DNA of 64,000 nt from Chelativorans multitrophicus (GCF_011317445.1 NZ_JAAAPL010000001.1:620001-684000); one strand, 5' to 3'; positions 1 through 8,307 are shown, counted from the stretch's first letter. Made by a program: numbers and translations. Notes: generated by a model not told the origin, from the letters alone.

Positions 1-39
1 CCTTCAGCCCGATCAAGGAAGCTTACGAGGAACTCGGCT

Positions 40-504
40 ATGACTTCGATGCGATCAAGCAGAACGTTGGAACAATGGACCGAGGAATTTGTCCGCAGGT
101 TGAAAAAGCAGGCAGAGGCAGATCGCGCGGACGACGTCCCCACCTACAACAAGCTGCACAAGAAGGTTGTGGAAGCCCTGAACGCGATCCTCGGTGCCGG
201 CCCACGGGGGCGCGACGTTCTGGAAAATCTCTTGAGCCACGAAACGCCGCAGGTCCGCATGTGGGCTGCGGGGCAGGTCATGAAATGGGATCCAGATAAG
301 GCTATTCCCGTCCTGGGCCATCTCATAGTGGACAAGCTGCCGGATGAAACGGCCGCCATGGAACGGGTCACTATCCGCATGGGGGCCAGTTCCTATCTCG
401 AGAAGCATTTTGGGGTGAAAAACCATGACCGCAATGAGCTGATCGAGCCGCTGAAAGCCTATGGGATCGACGTGCCGCGGCGCTCCGAACAGCCTTGGCT
501 TTGA
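40..504 (+). CDS. DUF2019 domain protein, possible immunity-type helical repeat protein
   Basis: A 154-residue, soluble, mostly helical protein. Residues about 10-110 resemble the DUF2019 family (TLEQWTEEFVRRL, then ETPQVRMWAA and DPDKAIPVL), a HEAT-like fold of unknown biochemical function. No signal peptide or membrane segment is present. The start is uncertain: ATG codons at 40 and 49 are both possible, and a TTG at 67 begins the conserved part. Upstream, the third frame of bases 3-60 reads like the end of a different protein (SPIKEAYEELGYDFDAI) but has no stop until 299, so either that gene is frameshifted into this one or the resemblance is chance. DUF2019 proteins sometimes sit next to toxin-like genes; an immunity role is inference only, because the neighbour lies outside the window. 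Confidence 0.65.
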   Translation: MTSMRSSRTLEQWTEEFVRRLKKQAEADRADDVPTYNKLHKKVVEALNAILGAGPRGRDVLENLLSHETPQVRMWAAGQVMKWDPDKAIPVLGHLIVDKLPDETAAMERVTIRMGASSYLEKHFGVKNHDRNELIEPLKAYGIDVPRRSEQPWL

Positions 505-603
505 CGATGCCGAGCGAATGGCGATGGCGCGGCCAGGCCTGGAGCGCGCCATATTTCTTTTCTGCGGGAGCGGAGCCATTTTCTCCCCCCGCCAAGGCCT
601 TTC

Positions 604-996
604 CTACCAGCCGTACTGGAAGGTGGCGCCGGACTGATAATTGCCGTTCTGCACCACATGGCCCGAGGTGCCCCTGCCGAACTGGAACAGGCCGTAGGCG
701 TTGCCGTCGCCGTTCTGCGTGACCGTGCCTTCGTGGCCCCTGCCCTCCTGATGCACGATGCCGAGATTGCCGCGCCCGTTCTGGGCCAGCCCGGCCGCGT
801 TGCCAAAACCCTTCTGCTTGATGCGGCCGCTCTTGATGCCTTCGGCGAGCGCATAAAGACGCAGACCCGTCTGCAGCATATGGGCATCGTGCGGATTGGT
901 GGGCTGGTAGCTCAGCGAAACGGAGCCGCCGGCATGGGCCGGAGCGCTGGCGAGGCAGGCGCCGAGCACGGCGGCGGAAAGAATGGTGCGGATCAT
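604..996 (-). CDS. Curlin-repeat amyloid subunit (CsgA/CsgB-like)
   Basis: A secreted 130-residue protein with a signal peptide (residues 1-22, ending APAHA) and curlin-type repeats rich in Gly, Asn and Gln in the second half (AQNGRGN, HQEGRGHEG, TQNGDGN, QNGNYQSG). Such subunits polymerise outside the cell into curli-like amyloid fibres. The N-terminal portion (residues 23-65) lacks repeats, and the protein ends in an aromatic FQYGW, features more like a minor or nucleator subunit than the main one; that role is inference. It is the last gene of a three-gene minus-strand operon, 66 bases after the csgH-like gene. No csgG, csgE or csgF is seen in the window, so secretion must rely on genes elsewhere. 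Confidence 0.85.
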   Translation of the reverse strand: MIRTILSAAVLGACLASAPAHAGGSVSLSYQPTNPHDAHMLQTGLRLYALAEGIKSGRIKQKGFGNAAGLAQNGRGNLGIVHQEGRGHEGTVTQNGDGNAYGLFQFGRGTSGHVVQNGNYQSGATFQYGW

Positions 997-1061
997 GACT
1001 TGTCTCCCTTTGAAAAGCGATGCGGCCCCTGGCCGGATAAAAAAGCTTTTGCCGTGCCGGC

Positions 1062-1448
1062 TCAGCCGGTGCGTTTGCTGCAGGTGAGCCTGCCGTCGGG
1101 TGTTTCGATCTCCAGCGTGGCCTCGTAGACCGAGCCGGAACCGCCGAGCGTGACCTGCCCGAGCTTCGCCGGCGTACCGGGAGCCGCGGAAAAGTCGCCG
1201 CCCTGCCTGATGTTCGAGCTGCCCGCGCCACCAACGGATTCGACGCGGAACGTGTAGGAGCCGCTTACGGCCCTTTCGGAATGCACGACGCCTTCGAGCG
1301 TCGTCATGCCGCCCCTGGCGGTGGTCTGCACTTCGCAGCGCAGCGGGCCGGACTGGGCAGTCCCCGAGCCGGCCATCAGGGCCGTGGCCGAGAGCGCCAG
1401 AGCGAGCCCGGCCGCCGCCGGGACGAGATGCTTTGAGTTACGCAACAT
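1062..1448 (-). CDS. csgH: CsgH-like curli assembly chaperone
   Basis: A 128-residue periplasmic protein with a signal peptide (residues 1-32, hydrophobic run then AGSGTAQ) followed by a small beta-sandwich domain beginning LRCEVQTT and ending LTCSKRTG, matching the CsgH family known from alphaproteobacteria. CsgH binds curlin subunits in the periplasm and prevents premature amyloid formation. The two Cys residues, one near each end of the mature domain, could form a disulfide. The start is supported by a strong ribosome binding site (GAGGAGG, about 5 bases upstream). It lies between two curlin genes on the same strand, with gaps of 74 and 65 bases, which supports the assignment. Confidence 0.82.
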   Translation of the reverse strand: MLRNSKHLVPAAAGLALALSATALMAGSGTAQSGPLRCEVQTTARGGMTTLEGVVHSERAVSGSYTFRVESVGGAGSSNIRQGGDFSAAPGTPAKLGQVTLGGSGSVYEATLEIETPDGRLTCSKRTG

Positions 1449-1522
1449 GGAAACCTCCTCAGTCGCTTGGGAGCGAAGGCCGGGGGACGAAACCGCCCCG
1501 GCGCTTCTCCCGAGCCCTCATT

Positions 1523-1957
1523 CTAGCGGCAGGTCTGCACGAAGGCTGCGACATTGCCGCTGCCGGACTGGCTGACTTCGCCGTCGCAACCCTTGCCGAC
1601 CTGCACGCCAGCGGCGATGTTGCCGTTGCCGTCCTGGGTGACGACGGCGTTGTGATCGCGGCCGAACTGGCCGACGCCCGCGGCGTTCCCCTTGCCCCGC
1701 TGCCAGATATCGGCGGCGTTGCGGCGGCCCTGCTGGCCGATGGCGGCGGTGTTGTTCCTTCCCTGCTGCCGAACGACGGCGCCGTTGCGCTTGCCGTTCT
1801 GATAGATGCCGATCCGGTTGCGCGAGCCGTGCTGATCGCCGCCGGCGGCGTTGGCCCAGCCATACTGCTCGATATGAATGCTGTCGGCCGAAGCGGGCAG
1901 CACGGTGAAGCCGAAGAGAGCAGCGGTCGCGGTGGTGATAATGAGCTTGCGGATCAT
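1523..1957 (-). CDS. Curlin-repeat amyloid subunit (CsgA-like, first gene of operon)
   Basis: A 144-residue secreted protein: signal peptide 1-24 (LPASADS), then about five curlin repeats from residue 28 to 135, each carrying the Q-x-G-x-x-N signature (QYGWAN, QHGSRN, QNGKRN, QQGRNN, QQGRRN, QRGKGN, QDGNGN, QSGSGN). This is the most repeat-rich of the two curlins and is probably the main fibre subunit. Unusually for an amyloid subunit it has two cysteines near the C-terminus (C124 and C143). It starts the curlin-csgH-curlin operon; a GGAGG-type ribosome binding site precedes the ATG. The 267-base gap to the divergent macrodomain gene should hold the operon promoter. Confidence 0.88.
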   Translation of the reverse strand: MIRKLIITTATAALFGFTVLPASADSIHIEQYGWANAAGGDQHGSRNRIGIYQNGKRNGAVVRQQGRNNTAAIGQQGRRNAADIWQRGKGNAAGVGQFGRDHNAVVTQDGNGNIAAGVQVGKGCDGEVSQSGSGNVAAFVQTCR

Positions 1958-2224
1958 TGAACGTCCTCCTGGTGGGGCGGGTGTCCCCGCGGTTTCAACG
2001 ATCGCAGTTCTAATGGCGCTGTCCGGAACCGTTGCTGAACCGCCCGTTCAACCGCCGTTCACCATTGAGGCAGGCGAGATCCCCCGCTTCAGCTTCCCCG
2101 CGGGCCTTTGCAGGCGCGTTATTCCTCCCTGGCGGCAAGAAAGCGATTTCAACATCTTGGCTGGAGCGAAGCGGAGGCTAATTGTAAAAAACGGAAGCGG
2201 GTAACTGCCCGGAGGAAAAACGCC

Positions 2225-2749
2225 ATGCCCGTCACAGGCCGCATGACTGCCATCACCGGCGACATCACGAAAATCGAAGCCGACGCCATCGTGAATGCCG
2301 CCAACCGCTCGCTGCTCGGCGGCGGAGGCGTGGACGGCGCGATCCACCGTGCCGCCGGCCCGGAGCTTCTGGAAGAATGCCGCAAGCTCGGCGGCTGCGA
2401 GACGGGCGACGCCAGGATAACCAAGGCCTATCGCCTTCCCGCCCGCCACGTCATTCACACGGTCGGCCCCGTCTGGCATGGCGGCCATGAAGGCGAAGCG
2501 GACCTCCTCGCCTCCTGCTACCGCCGCTCACTGGAGCTGGCGCGAGACCACGGCTGCAAATCCGTCGCCTTCCCGGCAATTTCAACAGGCGTCTACGGCT
2601 ACCCGAAGGACCAAGCCGCCCGCATCGCGGTGCAAACGGTGGCGGAGTTTTTGGAAGGGAATGAGATGCCGGAGAGGGTGGTGTTTGTCGGGTTCGATGA
2701 GGAGACGACGCGGGGGTATTCTTGGATGGTTGCGGCGTACAGACGCTGA
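2225..2749 (+). CDS. Macrodomain protein, O-acetyl-ADP-ribose deacetylase-like
   Basis: A 174-residue stand-alone macrodomain of the YmdB/MacroD type. Characteristic segments are [19 protein letters not shown] (ADP-ribose pocket), [15 protein letters not shown], the HTVGPVW strand and [12 protein letters not shown] (phosphate-binding loop). Members of this family hydrolyse O-acetyl-ADP-ribose or remove ADP-ribose from protein side chains in the cytoplasm. The open frame extends upstream to 2108, but the ATG at 2225 is chosen because GGAGG lies 9 bases before it and the family starts here. It is divergent from the curlin operon and upstream of an AT-rich nuclease gene on the same strand; there is no evidence that it works with either. 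Confidence 0.88.
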   Translation: MPVTGRMTAITGDITKIEADAIVNAANRSLLGGGGVDGAIHRAAGPELLEECRKLGGCETGDARITKAYRLPARHVIHTVGPVWHGGHEGEADLLASCYRRSLELARDHGCKSVAFPAISTGVYGYPKDQAARIAVQTVAEFLEGNEMPERVVFVGFDEETTRGYSWMVAAYRR

Positions 2750-2930
2750 CAGGTTCCGAGCGTTTTCTAAGCCGCATACTATCTGGGCAATTCGGCAATT
2801 TGGTCGTCTGATTACGCGGGGATTAAGTGATGGATAGAGTAACTAGGGCGGAGCATCGTCTGTGTTGCTCCGTTGACAAGCACTCTTTTCACACGCCAAT
2901 CTCGCTCGAAACTTTGGGCGGGAGAATGAG

Positions 2931-4550
2931 TTGGCGAAGCGTGTTGTTCTAGATGCCATGATAAAGAGAGCTGACTTCGCTCAACAAGCTGAGTCGGTGT
3001 CTTTGGAGCTCAGCAGCACCCTCAAGCTTGAGGAAATTGCAGGTAGCAGCCCCGTGGCAAAGTTTCTCAGAAAGCCTGACTTTCAACGAGAAACAAACCA
3101 TTGGTCACCGCAGCAGGTAGCGGGCCTCATTAAGAGTTTTGTTTCAGGGGAGCTTATCCCCGCACTGATTCTGTGGAAATCAGAGTCCTTTGTGTTCGTA
3201 ATCGACGGAGGTCATCGGCTGAGCGCACTTAAGGCTTGGGTGGAAAACGACTATGGCGATGGCGGGCTATCCTATTCTTTTTATCAAAAAAGCATTCCTG
3301 CGGACCAACGAGCTGTCGCGAATTTTACGCGAAGACAGGTGGAAGATCTGGTTGGACGTTACTCAGATTTTTACAATATGACAGAAGAAGAATTATCAAA
3401 TAACCCTGAAAAAGCCAAAATACACTCAACTATTTTCTCCAGATCTCTCCATGTCCAGTGGATTCAAGGGAATCAGGAGGTCGCAGAATCATCTTTCTTC
3501 AAAATCAATTCGCAAGGCACTGTGCTCGATCAAACCGAGGAACTACTTCTGAAAAACCGGCACAAATCATACGCTATTGGCGCACGATCGATAGTAAGAG
3601 CTGGAACGGGGCATAAGTATTGGTCAAAATTTGATGACAACGTCCAGAAAAATATAGAGCAGCTAGCACTCAGACAGAACGATCTGCTGTTCCAACCAAA
3701 TGTTTCTGAACCAATCAAGACGCTAGATTTACCACTTGGAGGGACTAGTTCCCCAGTCGAGGCCTTGAAGATACTAATCGACGTTTTCACGTTGGTTGAC
3801 GGTTCTACAGCCGCAAAGAAGAGCCTAGAAAATCTCGGCGATGACCAAGATGGATCTGAGACTCTAGAATTATTAAGACGCAGCCTCAGGGTTGTCTCGC
3901 GCATATCCGGCAATGATGCAGCAAGTCTTGGACTCCATCCAGCGGTATACTTTTATACAGAGAGAGGAAAGCACAGCCGCTTTTTGTTCCTGGGAGTTGT
4001 CAAGATTATTGCGGATGCCGTCAGGGATAACAACAAGCAATGGTTTAAAGATTTTACGAACGCGAGAGGCAAACTAGAAGAAATACTAATTGGCAGAAAA
4101 TCTCTTATAAACCAAGGATTGGCCAATGTAAACAGTATCCACCGGATAAATCGCGTATCAACCCTCATAAAAGATCTTGTTTCTGCAATAAAATCTGGAA
4201 ACAAAGTCGATGATTCCTTGATTTTGAACTCACTTGGACTAAAGGGCTCGGCGGGAAACTTGAATATAATCGATGCCCCTCAAGGATTTACTACAGATGT
4301 AAAATCATCTGCATTTCTGCAGACCGCAATCACCAGTGCTCTACGTTGTCCAATATGCGGCGGTCTATTACACACGATAAAGTCGGTTTCCTATGATCAT
4401 TCGCTGCCAATCAATTCCGGTGGGCTCGGGAATCTAGAGAATGCTCAACTGGTTCACCCCTACTGTAATACTGCCGTAAAGGGCGGCTCCGCTTTGCAGG
4501 CGCATCCCCATTCAAATGGGTCCGAAGCTCAGGCAGCAAGCGAGGCTTGA
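2931..4550 (+). CDS. DUF262-like (ParB/GmrSD-type) protein with C-terminal HNH nuclease domain
   Basis: A 539-residue protein. The N-terminal part has the DUF262-like signature: a substrate-pocket segment KPDFQRETNHW near residue 50 and DGGHRLSALKAW at 92-103, comparable with the DGQQR motif of GmrS, SspE and related proteins. The middle is helical. The C-terminus is an HNH nuclease domain: CPIC at 473-476, DH at 489-490, NAQLVHPYCN around 504-513. DUF262/HNH combinations occur in modification-dependent restriction (GmrSD-type) and other antiphage nucleases, so a defence role is reasonable inference. The start is a TTG at 2931, with GGCGGGAG 8-14 bases upstream. Base composition is visibly AT-rich compared with all neighbours, with many AAA/ATA/TTA codons, indicating recent acquisition. 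No methylase or partner gene is adjacent. Confidence 0.8.
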   Translation: MAKRVVLDAMIKRADFAQQAESVSLELSSTLKLEEIAGSSPVAKFLRKPDFQRETNHWSPQQVAGLIKSFVSGELIPALILWKSESFVFVIDGGHRLSALKAWVENDYGDGGLSYSFYQKSIPADQRAVANFTRRQVEDLVGRYSDFYNMTEEELSNNPEKAKIHSTIFSRSLHVQWIQGNQEVAESSFFKINSQGTVLDQTEELLLKNRHKSYAIGARSIVRAGTGHKYWSKFDDNVQKNIEQLALRQNDLLFQPNVSEPIKTLDLPLGGTSSPVEALKILIDVFTLVDGSTAAKKSLENLGDDQDGSETLELLRRSLRVVSRISGNDAASLGLHPAVYFYTERGKHSRFLFLGVVKIIADAVRDNNKQWFKDFTNARGKLEEILIGRKSLINQGLANVNSIHRINRVSTLIKDLVSAIKSGNKVDDSLILNSLGLKGSAGNLNIIDAPQGFTTDVKSSAFLQTAITSALRCPICGGLLHTIKSVSYDHSLPINSGGLGNLENAQLVHPYCNTAVKGGSALQAHPHSNGSEAQAASEA

Positions 4551-4977
4551 GTTGGAAAGGGTGACCATCGCCGAGCCGATGCTTTCGGAGGATATGCCGC
4601 TAGAACCGTGCTCCTGGTCTAACAGACTAGCACCGGCCGGCATTCTCGCACATCGTCATCTCCTCTATCAAAGTCGCGGGTTTTGCCATTCCTAAGCGAG
4701 TGCTGGTCATCGCCTTCGTTCTACGCCCGGTGCCGCCCTGCACCGGTCTACGGCATCTCGATGGCGACGGTTTGGTTCCTGCTCTCTCGCAATTTCCTGG
4801 GAATACCTGGGGTGATCAGCGCGGTCGTTGGCGATGTGCTGCATGTGGGATTGACGGAAAGACATGATGCCGAGCCCGGAGCCGGACTTGATGGCAGTAA
4901 ATTCATTGCAAATTCAGCCGGCATGTGCCGGCTTTTTCTTTTGCGCTGAAGCAGACTGTCAAACAATGGGAGCAGCG
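4551..4977. other. Gene-free stretch downstream of the HNH gene
   Basis: 427 bases with no convincing gene. Short open frames on both strands (4683-4949 plus, 4748-4981 minus) lack ribosome binding sites and family signatures. The only structure seen is the terminator-like hairpin at 4916-4942. It may be the scar of the insertion that brought the HNH gene. Confidence 0.5.
4916..4942 (+). terminator. Rho-independent terminator
   Basis: An 8-bp perfect stem (AGCCGGCA with TGCCGGCT) with a 2-base apparent loop, followed directly by TTTTCTTTT on the plus strand. It lies 366 bases after the HNH gene, so it may end that transcript or an unrecognised one. Confidence 0.7.
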
Positions 4978-5586
4978 TCACTCCGACATTTCCGTTTGCC
5001 CATTCACCAACCTTAACACCAGCTGGTGCACGTTTCCGCCGTCACTCATTTCCACCTTGTCGAACTCGCGGCTTCTGCGCCGCTGCTCCTGTGACAGTTC
5101 GCCGAGCTTTTGCGTCAGCACTTCGCGGATTTTTTGGCACGCGGGATCGTCCGAGGTCGTGAGCCCGACGGACACGGCCTCAATTTTCTTCACCATGTCG
5201 AGGATGATTTCGCCATGCACCCGCTCGTGCTTTTCCACGCCTGCGATGAAGGCCTCCCACAGCGGCTGCGTTTCGGGCGGCAGCTTTCCTGAAACCTTCG
5301 GCAGCCGGTAAGTGATGGTGAGGAAGGGCTTTGCGGAGGCGAGTACGCAGCCGCCGTTTCGCGGCTGGTAGTCGCGCGACCATTTGAGATCAAAATCCGT
5401 ATAGGCGATCACGCGGCCGACGCCGACCTTCGGCCCGTTTTCCCCGATCGAGCGGTAAAGCTCGATGCCGGTCTTGCCGGAGACGGGATAGGTCACGATC
5501 TTCTCGGCGGGCTTCCAGTCCGCACGCGCGATGGCCGGCGAAAGCGCACTTACAGAAGCGATCGCCAACAGCCACACCAGTTTCAT
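4978..5586 (-). CDS. DUF922-type periplasmic protein with HExxH motif
   Basis: A 202-residue exported protein: signal peptide about residues 1-22 (LLAIASVSALSPAIARA), then a domain with VTYPVSGKTGIELYRSI, a conserved TDFDLKWSRDYQPRNGGC block, and the metalloprotease-like motif EKHERVHGE (HExxH) in the middle. This pattern matches DUF922, proposed to be Zn-dependent proteases, although activity is not proven for the family. A C-terminal helix rich in Arg and Glu follows. The start at 5586 is preferred over the longer frame (to 5643) because it gives a clean signal peptide and has AGG 8-10 bases upstream. Confidence 0.78.
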   Translation of the reverse strand: MKLVWLLAIASVSALSPAIARADWKPAEKIVTYPVSGKTGIELYRSIGENGPKVGVGRVIAYTDFDLKWSRDYQPRNGGCVLASAKPFLTITYRLPKVSGKLPPETQPLWEAFIAGVEKHERVHGEIILDMVKKIEAVSVGLTTSDDPACQKIREVLTQKLGELSQEQRRRSREFDKVEMSDGGNVHQLVLRLVNGQTEMSE

Positions 5587-5746
5587 TCCTGCACCTCGCC
5601 GCTCCGCCGGGGAAGCCAAGCGTTTAGAATATTTCGTGCGCAAGTGGAATTGCCCACTGTCGAGCCGCTGCCGGCGCTTTCGCCGCCCATGGAAATTCCG
5701 ATAACGCCATAACGGGAGGGGAGCTTATGCTAAGCTGTTCATACCT

Positions 5747-6178
5747 ATGGAAATTTTGATGATCGATTATAGCAGCTTATCCAACTCGCCTTTCGGCGCC
5801 GCGCAGCGGGCGCCAATTTCCGATTATCCGCGACTTGTTCGAATCCCGCGCGCCCCGGATTTCATCCATGAAATGGGACACACTCCGCCAGACACGCCCT
5901 TTGGCTCGCCGCTCCCCTCGCCCAGGGCCGGAACGCCGGCAGCAGAGGGCGCAGGAAATGCCGTCCAACATGCCTTCAGGGAAGGACGAATCCCCGCCGG
6001 CTCCGCCACGCCGCCCAAAGGCGAAACGCCCGCCATGTCTCCTGATGCAATCGATCAGACGATAGAAGAGGTGGTGCAGGCAGCGCGCGCCTACGCCGCG
6101 CGAGCCGCGAATGCCGATGCAATCGATCGGACAATCGAGGACGTGATCCAGGCGGCCCGGCAGTATTACGGAAAGTGA
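5747..6178 (+). CDS. Hypothetical protein with two C-terminal helical repeats
   Basis: A 143-residue protein that I do not recognise. The N-terminal two thirds are Pro- and Gly-rich and probably disordered (PDTPFGSPLPSPRAGTPA). The C-terminus holds two near-identical 18-residue amphipathic repeats, DAIDQTIEEVVQAARAYA (100-117) and DAIDRTIEDVIQAARQYY (124-141), suggesting a helical hairpin or a binding module. There is no signal peptide or membrane segment. Codon bias fits the genome. The start could be the ATG at 5747 or that at 5759. It precedes mccA by 130 bases but need not be co-transcribed. Confidence 0.5.
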   Translation: MEILMIDYSSLSNSPFGAAQRAPISDYPRLVRIPRAPDFIHEMGHTPPDTPFGSPLPSPRAGTPAAEGAGNAVQHAFREGRIPAGSATPPKGETPAMSPDAIDQTIEEVVQAARAYAARAANADAIDRTIEDVIQAARQYYGK

Positions 6179-6307
6179 TTTGCCCGAGCCGTTGCGGCGG
6201 GGCGGATTGCCGGTTGTTCCGGCCCGCCTCCAGCATTGCGGGTTCCCCCCGACCGGAACGGTGAGCTATAGATTTGCTCATGGAGCGGCAAGCGCAGAGG
6301 AGGCGGG

Positions 6308-8260
6308 ATGTTCGCAAAGATCCTGATCGCCAACCGCGGCGAGATCGCCGTCCGTATCATCGGCACGGCCAGGCGGATGGGGATATCCACGGTCGCTGTT
6401 TATTCCGATGCGGACGCGCAGGCGATGCATGTGGCCATGGCCGACGAGGCGGTGCATATCGGCCCCGCGCCCGCCGCCGAAAGCTATCTTGACGGCGCAC
6501 GCATCATCGAGGCGGCTAAGGCCAGCGGCGCCGAGGCGATCCATCCTGGTTACGGCTTCCTCTCGGAGAGCCCCGAATTCGCGGAGGCGACGGAGAAGGC
6601 GGGCCTCGCCTTTATCGGCCCGTCGGCAAAGGCGATCCGCGCCATGGGCCACAAGGACGCCGCCAAGCGCCTGATGGAGAAGGCGGGCGTTCCCGTGGTG
6701 CCCGGCTATCACGGCGAGGCGCAGGAGCTTGTGGTGCTCGCCACAAAGGCGCGCGAGATCGGCTATCCCGTGCTTATCAAGGCGCGGGCGGGCGGCGGGG
6801 GCAAGGGAATGCGCCGCGTCGACGATCCGGACCAGTTCGCCGATGCGCTCGCCGCCGCCAGGCGTGAGGCCAAGGCTGCGTTCGGCGATGCCCATGTGCT
6901 GGTCGAAAAGTGGATCGAAAAGCCGCGCCACATCGAGGTGCAGGTCTTCGGCGACAAGCACGGCAATGTGGTTCACCTCTTCGAGCGGGACTGCTCCGCC
7001 CAACGCCGCCACCAGAAGGTGATCGAGGAAGCTCCCGCCCCCGGCATGACCGTAGCGATGCGCGCGGCCATGACGCAGGCCGCCATCAAAGCCGCGCAGG
7101 CGATCGGCTATTGCGGCGCGGGCACCATCGAGTTCATCGTGGATGCGGCCAGAGGGCTCAAGCCAGACCGCTTCTGGTTCATGGAAATGAACACCCGCCT
7201 TCAGGTGGAGCATCCCGTGACCGAGATGGTGACGGGGATCGACCTTGTGGAGTGGCAGATCCGCGTGGCGGCCGGCGAGGCGCTTCCCAAAAACCAGGAA
7301 GAGATCGCGCTTTCCGGCCACGCCTTTGAGGCGCGCATTTACGCCGAGGACCCGGCGCGGGACTTCCTGCCCGCGACCGGCCGTCTCCACCATCTGCGCT
7401 TTCCAGACGGGACGCCGGGCGCGGCCTTGCGCGTGGAAACCGGCGTGCGGGAGGGCGATGTCATCACACCCTATTATGATCCGCTGATCGCAAAGCTGGC
7501 GGTGCATGCGGAAAACCGCCGGACCGCGCTTGCCGTCCTCGCCGCAGCCCTGGACGAGACGGAGGTGGCGGGCTCGACGGTCAATACAGGCTTTCTTGCG
7601 AAGCTCGCGCGTGATCCGGATTTCGCGGCGGGGCAGCTGGACACCGGCCTTATCGCACGCAAGCAGGAGGCACTGACGGCGCTGGCCGAGCCTGCCCCTC
7701 GCCTGGCCGCCATGGCTGCGCTCGCGGCCTCCGGCGCCGGATATTCACCGGATGCGCCCGATCCCTTCGATGCGATCTCGGCCTATGGGCACTTTCACCC
7801 CCTCACCCACCGGATAGCCCTCGATCACGGCGAGCGCGCATTGACCTTTGCGATCACGGGCAAGGGCGACGGCAGCTTCGGCGTAAAGCAGGAAGGTGGC
7901 GAGGCCTTCCAGCTATCGGCCCGCGACGCCCCGCGCATGACCCGCTGGCCGGGACATCTCACCGTCTTTGACGGTGCGGCAAGCCACACCTTCCGGCTGC
8001 GCGATCCCCTGTCCCTCGCCGGGGAGCAGGCTGCCGCAGGCGAAAGCCTGCGCGCGCCGATGCCGGGGCTTGTCAAGCTTGTGCGGGCAGCGCCGGGCCA
8101 AGCCGTCAAGAAAGGCCAGCCGCTTCTCGTTCTCGAAGCCATGAAGATGGAGCACACCATCACCGCCCCCCATGACGGCCTGATCGCCGAAATCGCCGCC
8201 GAGGGGATGCAGGTGAATGACGGGGCAGTGCTGGTGCGGTTTGAGGAGGAAGGGCAGTAG
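6308..8260 (+). CDS. mccA: Methylcrotonyl-CoA carboxylase, biotin-carrying alpha subunit
   Basis: A 650-residue biotin-dependent carboxylase subunit. The biotin carboxylase domain starts KILIANRGEIAVRII, has the glycine-rich ATP loop AGGGGKGMRRV and the FMEMNTRLQVEHPVTE segment; the C-terminal biotinyl domain carries EAMKMEH, with the biotinylated lysine near residue 613. The signatures PGYHGEAQE and IALSGHAFEARIYAEDPARDFLP favour the methylcrotonyl-CoA enzyme of leucine breakdown over acetyl- or propionyl-CoA carboxylase. The enzyme needs the beta subunit (carboxyltransferase), which is usually encoded next to it with isovaleryl-CoA dehydrogenase; none of these genes is nearby here. The ATG at 6308 follows GAGGAGGCGGG. 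A GC-rich stem-loop lies just after the stop. Confidence 0.85.
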   Translation: MFAKILIANRGEIAVRIIGTARRMGISTVAVYSDADAQAMHVAMADEAVHIGPAPAAESYLDGARIIEAAKASGAEAIHPGYGFLSESPEFAEATEKAGLAFIGPSAKAIRAMGHKDAAKRLMEKAGVPVVPGYHGEAQELVVLATKAREIGYPVLIKARAGGGGKGMRRVDDPDQFADALAAARREAKAAFGDAHVLVEKWIEKPRHIEVQVFGDKHGNVVHLFERDCSAQRRHQKVIEEAPAPGMTVAMRAAMTQAAIKAAQAIGYCGAGTIEFIVDAARGLKPDRFWFMEMNTRLQVEHPVTEMVTGIDLVEWQIRVAAGEALPKNQEEIALSGHAFEARIYAEDPARDFLPATGRLHHLRFPDGTPGAALRVETGVREGDVITPYYDPLIAKLAVHAENRRTALAVLAAALDETEVAGSTVNTGFLAKLARDPDFAAGQLDTGLIARKQEALTALAEPAPRLAAMAALAASGAGYSPDAPDPFDAISAYGHFHPLTHRIALDHGERALTFAITGKGDGSFGVKQEGGEAFQLSARDAPRMTRWPGHLTVFDGAASHTFRLRDPLSLAGEQAAAGESLRAPMPGLVKLVRAAPGQAVKKGQPLLVLEAMKMEHTITAPHDGLIAEIAAEGMQVNDGAVLVRFEEEGQ

Positions 8261-8264
8261 AACC

Positions 8265-8305
8265 GAAACGCCGCGGGCGGCCTCAGGCCTCCGCGGCGTC
8301 GTTTC
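8265..8305 (+). terminator. Stem-loop after mccA
   Basis: A 9-bp perfect GC-rich stem (8268-8276 with 8291-8299), extendable with a small bulge through GAAAC/GTTTC, starts 4 bases after the mccA stop codon. There is no clear T-run, so it may be a weak or Rho-dependent terminator or a transcript-stabilising hairpin. Confidence 0.5.
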
Positions 8306-8307
8306 GG

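Noticed and set aside
371-1234. 287-codon minus-strand frame across the curlin genes
   Set aside because: Arg/Ala/Pro-rich shadow of the curlin and CsgH genes, typical of high-GC antisense reading.
4683-4981. Overlapping 77- and 88-codon frames on both strands
   Set aside because: No ribosome binding site, no family signature, and one frame runs into the terminator hairpin.
6278-7507. 409-codon minus-strand frame opposite mccA
   Set aside because: No family resemblance; mirrors codon structure of mccA.
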